Source of the DNA: an uncultured Lachnospiraceae bacterium | GTDB taxonomy: Bacteria; Bacillota; Clostridia; Lachnospirales; Lachnospiraceae | DNA: 64,000 nt | Reading direction: 5' to 3' | NCBI GenBank assembly: GCA_910586555.1 | Contig: CAJUJY010000006.1 | Location: 1 to 64,000, forward strand | In this document: in pieces, positions 1 through 8,549 of the stretch | Layout of the letters: each line of letters starts with the position of its first letter | Numbering within the stretch: the stretch's first letter is position 1 | The notes under the pieces: model-generated | The model's database searches: none | Told to the model about the DNA's origin: nothing | Seen by the model: the letters and a program-made list of their open reading frames with translations, nothing else | Translations under genes and position numbers: made by a program

Positions 1-222
1 CAGTTGTCAATGTGCTTTGTTGCTGTTTCCAACAGCGTGTTTTATATTACCACTTCTGTTTTTATTTGTCAACAACTTTTTTAAAATTTTTTATCTTTTT
101 TATATAAGGCTTTTAATATAACCTGTATATAATCCGCATATGTTTTGCGGCAACAAATAATATATTACCAGTACTTTACATATATGTCAAGTACTTTTTT
201 AAAATTTTTTCTTGTATTAAAA
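1..222. repeat. Duplicated hairpin plus T-run unit downstream of rpoC
   Basis: No gene is seen in bases 1-356. Two copies of one unit are visible. Copy 1 has a hairpin GCTGTT/AACAGC at 22-36 and then the block at 42-92. Copy 2 has a hairpin CCGCA/TGCGG at about 134-150 and then the block at 161-210. Both blocks contain TATATTACCA, then a GTCAA near the middle, then TTTTTTAAAATTTTTT. The conservation of the spacers suggests a dispersed intergenic unit, perhaps a terminator or RNA-processing element. Its function is not known to me. Confidence 0.5.
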
Positions 223-276
223 AATCTTGTAATAAGATTAAGTCTTTACAAAGTTCTAATCTTTATAAAGACTTAA
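223..276 (-). terminator. Putative terminator hairpins after rpoC
   Basis: Two stems lie just beyond the rpoC stop on the minus strand. One is an 11-bp inverted repeat, TTAAGTCTTTA (238-248) with TAAAGACTTAA (266-276). The other is a smaller stem, AATCTT/AAGATT (223-239), followed on the minus strand by a run of T. They fit a termination region for the rpoBC transcript. Confidence 0.5.
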
Positions 277-356
277 CCTTTATACAAGTATATTCCAGTT
301 AAGAAATCTTGCATCCTTTTATGGAATATACCTGTATCTTATAAATTTAAAGATAA

Positions 357-3300
357 TCAGTCAAAAACCCCTAATTCGTCCAATATATCAAGACCCTCTA
401 ATTCATCTTCTTCATCTGTACCAGAATAAACCCGTTCACCATCTGCTGCTGCCACTTCGTTGTCCTGTTCATCTTCTATATCATCAGGAAGTATATCTTT
501 ATCCTTGTCTTTATCTTTATCCTTGCCTTTGCTATTTTCTTCTGTTTCTTCTTCAAGGCTTGCAACCTGTGCCTTGTGGTGTTCTTCAATATACTTTTCT
601 GCCGCTTCGTCACAGTCAAGCTTAACAGAACGGTAACGTTTCATACCTGTACCTGCTGGTATAAGCTTTCCAAGGATAACATTTTCCTTAAGGCCGACAA
701 GCGGATCTATTTTGCCTTTAATTGCAGCATCAGTAAGGACTTTAGTGGTTTCCTGGAATGATGCAGCAGATAAAAATGAATTAGTTGCAAGTGAAGCTTT
801 TGTAATACCAAGCATTACCTGCTTGCCTTCTGGTGGTTCTTTTCCTTCTGCTGTAAGCCTTTCTACTTCATCTTCAAAATCAAGTGCATCTATCATTACA
901 CCTGGCAGGAATGATGAGTCACCATTATTTTCAATACGTATCTTTTTAAGCATCTGGCGTACTATTACTTCAATATGCTTATCATTAATTTCCACACCCT
1001 GTAAACGGTATACACGCTGTACTTCACGTATCATATAGTCCTGTACTGCACGCACACCCTTTATTGCAAGTATATCATGTGGGTTCACACTACCCTCAGT
1101 AAGCTCATCACCTGCTTCTATAATCTGGGCATCTTTAACTTTAATACGTGAACCATAAGGTATAAGATATGCCTTTTGTTCCCCGCTTTCAGTATTTGTA
1201 ACTATTACTTCACGTTTTTTCTTAGTATCACGTATGGCAACAATACCGCCAAATTCTGCAATTATAGCAAGCCCCTTTGGTTTACGTGCTTCAAAAAGTT
1301 CCTCTACACGCGGAAGACCTTGTGTAATATCATCACCAGCAACACCACCACTGTGGAAAGTACGCATAGTAAGCTGTGTACCAGGCTCACCTATAGACTG
1401 TGCTGCAATAATACCAACAGCTTCACCAACCTGCACAGGATCACCTGATGCAAGGTTAGCCCCATAACATTTTGCACATACGCCAATATGTGATTTACAT
1501 GTTAATATTGTACGTATTTTAATCCTTGCAGTATCAATATTATCTGCAATCTCTTTTTTAGCAACAATGCGCGCTGCACGTGCTGGTGTAATCATATGGT
1601 TTGCCTTAACAATAAGTTCTCCTGCATCATCATATATATTTTCACATGAAAAACGTCCTGTAATACGTTCTTCAAGGGATTCTATCATTTCCTTGCCATC
1701 TACTACACCCGATATTTCCATGCCAGGTATAAAATCCCTGCCAGCACAGCAGTCGACTTCACGTATAATAAGTTCCTGTGACACATCAACAAGACGTCTT
1801 GTAAGGTACCCTGAATCGGCTGTACGCAGTGCTGTATCAGACATGCCCTTTCTGGCACCATGCGCAGAAATAAAGTATTCCAGTACATCAAGCCCTTCAC
1901 GGAAATTTGACTTAATTGGAAGTTCTATTGTACGTCCTGATGTATCTGCCATAAGCCCACGCATACCTGCAAGCTGTTTAATCTGTTTATCAGAACCACG
2001 TGCGCCAGAATCTGACATCATAAATATATTATTATATTTATCAAGCCCTTTTAACAATGCAGTTGTTATACTCTCATCAGCAGCTTTCCATGTATTAATA
2101 ACAGCCTTGTAACGCTCTTCCTCCGTAAGAAGCCCACGGCGGAACTTACGTGATATATTTTCAACAGTTTTTTCTGCGTCTGCAAGAATTGTTTTTTTAG
2201 CTTCTGGCACTGTCATATCTGCAATAGATACAGTCATTGCAGCACGTGTGGAATATTTATAGCCAAGCGCTTTAATGCTGTCCATAGTTTCGGCTGTGCC
2301 AGTAGCACCATATACATTTATACATTTTTCAAGTATTGGTTTAAGCTGCTTTTTACCAACATGGAAATCAACTTCAAGCTTTAAGAAATTATCAGGGTCA
2401 GTACGGTCTACAAATCCTAAATCCTGTGGAAGTATTTCATTAAAAAGAAACCTTCCAAGAGTAGACTCTATAATTCTCTCTTCCTCTACGCCATTAGCAT
2501 TTATGCCCTTTCTTCTCACTTTAATCCTGGCATGGAGTGTTATAGCACCATTTTCATATGCAATAATAGCTTCATTTACATTTTTAAATGACTTGCCTTC
2601 ACCTTTAGCCCCTGGACGCTCCTGTGTAAGATAATAAATGCCTAGCACCATATCCTGTGAAGGCACTGCAACTACACCACCATCCGAAGGTTTTAAAAGG
2701 TTATTTGGTGAAAGCAAAAGGAAACGGCATTCTGCCTGTGCCTCAACTGACAATGGCAGGTGGACTGCCATCTGGTCACCATCAAAATCCGCATTGAACG
2801 CTGTACACACAAGAGGATGCAGTTTAATTGCCTTGCCCTCTACAAGTGTAGGTTCAAACGCTTGTATGCCAAGCCTGTGAAGTGTAGGTGCACGGTTAAG
2901 CATAACAGGATGTTCACGTATTACTTCCTCTAATACATCCCATACTTCAGGCTGGAGTTTTTCAACCATTTTCTTAGCCTGTTTAATATTATGCGCTGTC
3001 CCATCAGAAACAAGTTCCTTCATAACAAATGGTTTAAAAAGTTCTATAGCCATTTCTTTAGGAAGCCCGCACTGGTATATCTTTAATTCAGGGCCTACAA
3101 CTATAACCGAACGTCCTGAATAGTCTACACGCTTGCCTAAAAGGTTCTGGCGGAAACGCCCCTGTTTGCCTTTAAGCATATCTGACAGGGATTTAAGCGG
3201 CCTGTTGCCAGGGCCTGTTACCGGCCTTCCGCGCCTTCCATTGTCAATAAGGGCATCTACTGCTTCCTGTAACATTCTTTTTTCATTGCGGACAATAATA

Positions 3301-4157
3301 TCAGGTGCACCAAGTTCAAGCAGCCTTTTTAACCTGTTATTCCTGTTTATTATACGGCGGTATAAATCATTCATGTCAGATGTTGCAAAGCGCCCACCGT
3401 CAAGCTGTACCATAGGCCTTAAATCTGGTGGTATAACAGGTATAACTGTTAAAATCATCCATTCAGGCTTGTTTTTTGACTCACGGAAAGCCTCTATAAC
3501 TTCAAGACGTTTTATTATCCTTGCCCTTTTCTGCCCTGAAGAATTTTTAAGTTCTGATTTAAGTTCTGTGGACTCTTCTTCAAGGTCTATGCTCATTAAA
3601 AGTTCCATTATTGATTCAGCACCCATTCCAGCACGGAATGAATTGCCAAACTTGCTCCTTGCCTCCTGGTACTCTGCTTCAGTAAGCACCTGTTTCTGCT
3701 GGAGCCCTGTTCCATCTTGTGTTTCAAGTACAATATATGATGCAAAATACAGTACTTTTTCAAGGTTTCTTGGTGACACATCAAGTATAAGCCCCATACG
3801 GCTTGGAATACCTTTAAAATACCATATATGTGATACAGGGGCAGCAAGTTCTATATGCCCCATGCGTTCACGCCTTACACTCGACTTTGTAACTTCTACG
3901 CCACAGCGGTCACAAACTACACCTTTATAACGTATTTTTTTATATTTACCACAATGGCACTCCCAGTCCTTGCTTGGGCCAAAGATTTTTTCACAGAAAA
4001 GACCATCTTTTTCAGGTTTTAATGTCCTGTAGTTGATAGTTTCAGGCTTTTTAACCTCACCACGTGACCATTCCCTTATTTTCTCAGGGGAGGCAAGCCC
4101 AATTTTTATAGAATCATAAGTTATATGCTTATCTTCCTTTACATTAGTTTCTGTCAT
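357..4157 (-). CDS. rpoC: DNA-directed RNA polymerase subunit beta'
   Basis: This is the 1266-residue largest subunit of RNA polymerase. It carries the catalytic NADFDGDQ Mg-binding motif, the N-terminal zinc cysteines (CHC...CDRC near residues 70-90) and the C-terminal zinc site (CC...CKSH...CAKC). The start is an ATG placed behind GGAGGATTAGT. The last 60 or so residues are acidic and low in complexity, with a run of alternating Lys-Asp, as often seen in clostridial RpoC tails. It follows rpoB by 174 bases on the same strand and must be cotranscribed with it. The identity is certain. Confidence 0.99.
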   Translation of the reverse strand: MTETNVKEDKHITYDSIKIGLASPEKIREWSRGEVKKPETINYRTLKPEKDGLFCEKIFGPSKDWECHCGKYKKIRYKGVVCDRCGVEVTKSSVRRERMGHIELAAPVSHIWYFKGIPSRMGLILDVSPRNLEKVLYFASYIVLETQDGTGLQQKQVLTEAEYQEARSKFGNSFRAGMGAESIMELLMSIDLEEESTELKSELKNSSGQKRARIIKRLEVIEAFRESKNKPEWMILTVIPVIPPDLRPMVQLDGGRFATSDMNDLYRRIINRNNRLKRLLELGAPDIIVRNEKRMLQEAVDALIDNGRRGRPVTGPGNRPLKSLSDMLKGKQGRFRQNLLGKRVDYSGRSVIVVGPELKIYQCGLPKEMAIELFKPFVMKELVSDGTAHNIKQAKKMVEKLQPEVWDVLEEVIREHPVMLNRAPTLHRLGIQAFEPTLVEGKAIKLHPLVCTAFNADFDGDQMAVHLPLSVEAQAECRFLLLSPNNLLKPSDGGVVAVPSQDMVLGIYYLTQERPGAKGEGKSFKNVNEAIIAYENGAITLHARIKVRRKGINANGVEEERIIESTLGRFLFNEILPQDLGFVDRTDPDNFLKLEVDFHVGKKQLKPILEKCINVYGATGTAETMDSIKALGYKYSTRAAMTVSIADMTVPEAKKTILADAEKTVENISRKFRRGLLTEEERYKAVINTWKAADESITTALLKGLDKYNNIFMMSDSGARGSDKQIKQLAGMRGLMADTSGRTIELPIKSNFREGLDVLEYFISAHGARKGMSDTALRTADSGYLTRRLVDVSQELIIREVDCCAGRDFIPGMEISGVVDGKEMIESLEERITGRFSCENIYDDAGELIVKANHMITPARAARIVAKKEIADNIDTARIKIRTILTCKSHIGVCAKCYGANLASGDPVQVGEAVGIIAAQSIGEPGTQLTMRTFHSGGVAGDDITQGLPRVEELFEARKPKGLAIIAEFGGIVAIRDTKKKREVIVTNTESGEQKAYLIPYGSRIKVKDAQIIEAGDELTEGSVNPHDILAIKGVRAVQDYMIREVQRVYRLQGVEINDKHIEVIVRQMLKKIRIENNGDSSFLPGVMIDALDFEDEVERLTAEGKEPPEGKQVMLGITKASLATNSFLSAASFQETTKVLTDAAIKGKIDPLVGLKENVILGKLIPAGTGMKRYRSVKLDCDEAAEKYIEEHHKAQVASLEEETEENSKGKDKDKDKDKDILPDDIEDEQDNEVAAADGERVYSGTDEEDELEGLDILDELGVFD

Positions 4158-4331
4158 ACTAATCCTCCATTCTTGCCAAAGCCCGCAAATTTTTATATAA
4201 TTACAAATCTGTGGTATATGCTTTGTCCGTTATGCAGAAAATTCCTGTAAAAACTTCTGCACTAATCCCAATGCTGCACTTTACGCGGCATAAACAGACA
4301 TAAAAAACAATAATTCCATATGTCCGTTTAA
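4158..4331 (-). promoter_or_regulatory. rpoB-rpoC intergenic stem-loops
   Basis: The 174-base spacer holds two stems when read on the minus strand. Directly after the rpoB stop there is an 11-bp stem, AAACGGACATA with TATGTCTGTTT, with one G-U pair. About 50 bases further on, GCAGAA pairs with TTCTGC. Neither ends in a clean T-run, so processing or modest attenuation between the two subunits is more likely than full termination. This is inference from the sequence only. Confidence 0.35.
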
Positions 4332-7300
4332 CTAGTCAAAATCTGGAACTGGAATTAAATCATCTTCTTCAAATGCATCAAATGAAGCATCTTCAAGTTC
4401 TTCTGCACTTCCTTCTGTAAAACCAGCAGATTCAAATGATTCACCATCTCCAAAGGCAAAATTGTCATCACCCTCAATTAATGGCTTGATTTCTGCGTCC
4501 CCGTCTTCTTCCAGTTCTTCACCAAGCTTAACCTCGCTGCCCTCTTCATCAAGGACAGTAACATCAAGTGCAAGTGCCTGTAATTCTTTTAATAATACCT
4601 TAAATGACTCAGGTATTCCTGGTTCAGAAATATTATCACCTTTAATAATAGCCTCATATGTCTTTACACGCCCGATTACATCATCTGACTTAACTGTAAG
4701 GATTTCCTGGAGGGTATAAGCAGCACCATAAGCTTCAAGTGCCCACACTTCCATTTCACCAAAACGCTGCCCGCCAAACTGTGCCTTGCCGCCAAGAGGC
4801 TGCTGTGTTACAAGTGAATAAGGCCCTGTGGAACGTGCATGTATCTTATCATCAACAAGATGGTGGAGTTTAAGGTAATGCATAAACCCTACAGTAACAG
4901 CCCCGTCAAAATACTCACCAGTACGCCCGTCGCGGAGTTCTACTTTACCATCACGGTTAATAGGCACTCCTGCCCATTCCTTACGGTATTCTTTATTCTC
5001 TATAAGGTATTTCATAACATCAGGCCCAAGGATGCCCATATATTTATCTTTAAAAGGAACTATATCCTTTAATTTCTTTATTTCTTCTTCATCTTGTTCT
5101 TCCTCTGCCTTTGCAAGTGCAGCCCCAAGTTCTTCTTTGTCTAATGGTGTATTTACATAATCATTAGCAATTTCAAGGGTATCCATAATATCATTCTCAT
5201 TAGCACCATCAAACACAGGGGTAGCTACATTAAAGCCAAGCACTTTAGCAGCAAGGCTTAAATGTATTTCAAGTACCTGGCCTATATTCATACGTGAAGG
5301 CACACCAAGAGGGTTAAGCACAATATCAAGAGGACGGCCATTTGGAAGGAAAGGCATATCTTCAACAGGAAGCACCCTTGAAACTACACCCTTATTACCA
5401 TGGCGTCCTGCCATCTTGTCACCAACCTGGATTTTACGTTTCTGTGCTATATAGATACGCACTGTTTCATTAACACCAGGAGGAAGTTCATCACCATTTT
5501 CCCTTGTAAATACCTTAGCATCAACAATTATGCCAAATTCACCATGTGGTACTTTTAATGAAGTATCCCTTACTTCACGTGCCTTTTCACCAAAAATAGC
5601 ACGTAAAAGCCTTTCCTCTGCTGTAAGCTCTGTTTCCCCTTTTGGGGTGACTTTGCCAACAAGGATATCACCTGCACGCACTTCTGCACCTATGCGGATA
5701 ATTCCCCTTTCATCAAGGTCTTTAAGAGCATCATCACCAACACCAGGTACATCACGCGTTATTTCCTCTGCACCAAGCTTTGTATCCCTTGCTTCAGCCT
5801 CATATTCAGTGATATGGACTGATGTGTATACATCTTCCTGTACAAGCCTTTCACTAAGAAGCACGGCATCTTCATAGTTATAGCCTTCCCATGTCATAAA
5901 CCCTATAAGCGGGTTCTTGCCAAGTGCAATCTCGCCACCGCATGTAGAAGGGCCGTCTGCAATAACCTGTCCTGCCTTTACTTCATCACCTTTGCTTACT
6001 ATTGGCTTCTGGTTCATGCTTGTTCCCTGGTTACTGCGCTGGAACTTGTCAAGCTTATACCTGTGGCGCCCGCCTGATGGCATTTTTATTACAATCTCAT
6101 TAGAAGCAGAACGGTCAACAATACCATCTTCCTGTGCAATTACACAGTTCCCTGAGTCAACAGCAGCCTTCATCTCCATGCCTGTACCAACTGCTGGTGC
6201 TTCTGTCACAAGAAGCGGGACTGCCTGGCGCTGCATATTAGAACCCATAAGCGCACGGTTAGCATCATCATTTTCAAGAAATGGTATCATAGCTGTAGCA
6301 ACTGAAAATACCATTTTAGGCGATACATCCATTAAATCTATTTTAGACTTCTGGAACTCAGAAGTTTCTTCACGGAAACGGCCTGATACATTATTCCTTA
6401 CAAAATGCCCGTCTGCATCAAGTTCTTCGTTTGCCTGCGCAACTACATATTTATCTTCTTCGTCTGCTGAAAGATATACTACTTCATTAGTTACCACAGG
6501 ATTTGACGGATCAGTCTTATCAAGCTTGCGGTATGGTGCTTCTATAAATCCATATTCATTAATACGTGCATAAGATGCAAGTGAGTTAATAAGGCCGATA
6601 TTAGGCCCTTCAGGTGTTTCTACAGGACACATGCGCCCATAATGCGTATAGTGTACATCCCTTACCTCAAAGCCTGCCCTGTCCCTTGAAAGGCCGCCAG
6701 GCCCTAATGCGGAAAGACGTCTTTTATGTGTAAGTTCACTAAGCGGGTTATTCTGGTCCATAAACTGTGACAACTGCGAACTTCCAAAAAACTCCTTTAC
6801 AGCAGCCGTTACAGGTTTAATATTTATAAGTGACTGTGCTGTAATTGTAGTAATATCCTGTGTGGACATTCTTTCACGCACAACCCTTTCCATCCTTGAA
6901 AGCCCTATACGGTACTGGTTCTGTAAAAGTTCCCCTACAGCACGTATACGGCGGTTACCCAGGTGGTCTATATCATCATCATTGCCAATGCCGTACTCTA
7001 TATGCATATTATAATTAATTGAAGCAAATATATCCTCTTTTGTAATATGCTTTGGCACAAGTTCTGGAATATTAAACTGTATAAGTTCTTTTATTTCTTC
7101 TATATCATCATTTTCATCAAGTATCTGCTTTAAAAGAGGGTAATAAACTGCTTCTGTAATGCCAAGCTCTGACGGTTCTGTATCTGGAAGGTATGTCTTT
7201 AAATCTACCATAAGGTTGGAAAGGACTTTTGTTACCCTCTCTTCTGATTCCGCCATTACATAAGGCACTGCACAGTTTTGCATCTCTGTTGCAAGTTCTT

Positions 7301-8243
7301 CTGTAATTAGAGTGCCCTGTTCATAAATTTCACCAGTCACCGGGTTTACAGTATCTTCTGCAAGCCTGCATCCTGTAATGCGGTTCTTAAAATGCAGTTT
7401 TTTATTAAATTTATATCTTCCCACTTTTGCCAGGTCATACCTTTTAGGGTCAAAAAACATGCCATTAAGAAGGTTTTCTGCACTGTCAACTGACAAAGGT
7501 TCTCCTGGACGCAATTTCTTATATAATTCCAGAAGGCCATCCTGGTAATTATCTGTTGTATCTTTTTCTATACTTGCTAAAATCTTTGGTTCATCACCAA
7601 ATACTTCTTTAATCTGTTCATTGGTGCCAAGGCCAAGAGATCTTAAAAATACAGTAATAGGCACTTTTCTGTTTCTATCTACACGGACATAAAACACATC
7701 GTTGGAGTCAGTTTCATATTCAAGCCATGCACCACGGTTAGGTATTACTGTAGCAGAATAAAGTTCCTTGCCTATCTTATCATGGCTTATTGCAAAATAA
7801 ATGCCTGGTGAACGTACAAGCTGGCTGACAATAACACGTTCAGCCCCGTTAATTACAAATGTGCCCGTTGCAGTCATCAAAGGCAGATCCCCCATAAATA
7901 TTTCATGCTCTTTGATTTCTTCTGTTTCCTTATTATGCAGCCTGACTTTAACTTTCAAAGGCGCAGCATATGTTGCATCTCTTTCCTTGCACTGGTCAAT
8001 ATCATACTTAATCTCGTCCCTGCAAAGTTCAAAATCTACAAATTCAAGACTAAGATGGCCACCGAAGTCAGAAATAGGGGAAATATCCCGGAAGACTTCC
8101 TTTAACCCTTCATCCAGGAACCACTGGTATGAATTAGTCTGCACCTCAATGAGGTCTGGCATATCAAGCACTTCATTCTGGTGGGCATAACTCATTCTTA
8201 AACCATTACCTACTTTTACCGGATGTATCCTGTTCTTCTCCAT
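4332..8243 (-). CDS. rpoB: DNA-directed RNA polymerase subunit beta
   Basis: This is the second largest RNA polymerase subunit, about 1303 residues. The start MEKNRIHPVKVG matches the family. The upstream in-frame GTG at 8255 overlaps the ribosome site AAGGAG, so the ATG at 8243 is preferred. Hallmarks include GLSRDRAGFEVRDVHYTHYG, GYNYEDAV and the RHGNKG active-site loop. The C-terminus has an acidic extension of roughly 80 residues, like its partner RpoC. Upstream lies a divergent glycosidase and not rplJ-rplL, so the gene is driven by its own promoter (8407-8435). Confidence 0.99.
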   Translation of the reverse strand: MEKNRIHPVKVGNGLRMSYAHQNEVLDMPDLIEVQTNSYQWFLDEGLKEVFRDISPISDFGGHLSLEFVDFELCRDEIKYDIDQCKERDATYAAPLKVKVRLHNKETEEIKEHEIFMGDLPLMTATGTFVINGAERVIVSQLVRSPGIYFAISHDKIGKELYSATVIPNRGAWLEYETDSNDVFYVRVDRNRKVPITVFLRSLGLGTNEQIKEVFGDEPKILASIEKDTTDNYQDGLLELYKKLRPGEPLSVDSAENLLNGMFFDPKRYDLAKVGRYKFNKKLHFKNRITGCRLAEDTVNPVTGEIYEQGTLITEELATEMQNCAVPYVMAESEERVTKVLSNLMVDLKTYLPDTEPSELGITEAVYYPLLKQILDENDDIEEIKELIQFNIPELVPKHITKEDIFASINYNMHIEYGIGNDDDIDHLGNRRIRAVGELLQNQYRIGLSRMERVVRERMSTQDITTITAQSLINIKPVTAAVKEFFGSSQLSQFMDQNNPLSELTHKRRLSALGPGGLSRDRAGFEVRDVHYTHYGRMCPVETPEGPNIGLINSLASYARINEYGFIEAPYRKLDKTDPSNPVVTNEVVYLSADEEDKYVVAQANEELDADGHFVRNNVSGRFREETSEFQKSKIDLMDVSPKMVFSVATAMIPFLENDDANRALMGSNMQRQAVPLLVTEAPAVGTGMEMKAAVDSGNCVIAQEDGIVDRSASNEIVIKMPSGGRHRYKLDKFQRSNQGTSMNQKPIVSKGDEVKAGQVIADGPSTCGGEIALGKNPLIGFMTWEGYNYEDAVLLSERLVQEDVYTSVHITEYEAEARDTKLGAEEITRDVPGVGDDALKDLDERGIIRIGAEVRAGDILVGKVTPKGETELTAEERLLRAIFGEKAREVRDTSLKVPHGEFGIIVDAKVFTRENGDELPPGVNETVRIYIAQKRKIQVGDKMAGRHGNKGVVSRVLPVEDMPFLPNGRPLDIVLNPLGVPSRMNIGQVLEIHLSLAAKVLGFNVATPVFDGANENDIMDTLEIANDYVNTPLDKEELGAALAKAEEEQDEEEIKKLKDIVPFKDKYMGILGPDVMKYLIENKEYRKEWAGVPINRDGKVELRDGRTGEYFDGAVTVGFMHYLKLHHLVDDKIHARSTGPYSLVTQQPLGGKAQFGGQRFGEMEVWALEAYGAAYTLQEILTVKSDDVIGRVKTYEAIIKGDNISEPGIPESFKVLLKELQALALDVTVLDEEGSEVKLGEELEEDGDAEIKPLIEGDDNFAFGDGESFESAGFTEGSAEELEDASFDAFEEDDLIPVPDFD

Positions 8244-8329
8244 ACGATGTTCCACTCCTTAATTTTTAGAGGATTTTGTGGCATTTATACTATTTTTGCA
8301 ACATATATTTATATATTTTGCAAAAAGGC

Positions 8330-8358
8330 TTTTCAATTAAAGTAAATTATGTTATAAT
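8330..8358 (+). promoter_or_regulatory. Possible promoter for the GH3 glucosidase
   Basis: On the plus strand TTTTCA (8330-8335) is followed after 17 bases by a perfect TATAAT (8353-8358). The -35 box is weak. It lies about 190 bases upstream of the glucosidase start. Confidence 0.4.
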
Positions 8359-8406
8359 AATCTGGATTTAATTTATTGTATAGTCAGCCACAATAGTGCA
8401 TTTTTC

Positions 8407-8435
8407 ATATTATCATCAAAATATTTTTCTGTCAA
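8407..8435 (-). promoter_or_regulatory. Sigma-A promoter for rpoBC
   Basis: On the minus strand TTGACA (8435-8430) is followed after exactly 17 bases by TAATAT (8412-8407). It points at rpoB and leaves a 5' leader of about 155 bases. The 8244-8549 divergent spacer holds this promoter and the weaker plus-strand one, and otherwise no gene. Confidence 0.75.
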
Positions 8436-8549
8436 GCTTTTAACAAATCTTTTCACGTCCGTTTTATAAACTTTTATACCTGGCAGACGGACATATGCAG
8501 TCCCTGTAATCCCTGGTGTTTTTAAAAAGTAAGAAAGGAATTTTTAAAT

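Noticed and set aside
357..8255. Many long ORFs on the plus strand opposite rpoB and rpoC (for example 3133-3930)
   Set aside because: They mirror conserved coding sequence on the other strand, have no ribosome sites and are rich in Ser, Pro and Leu, as antisense frames of such genes usually are.
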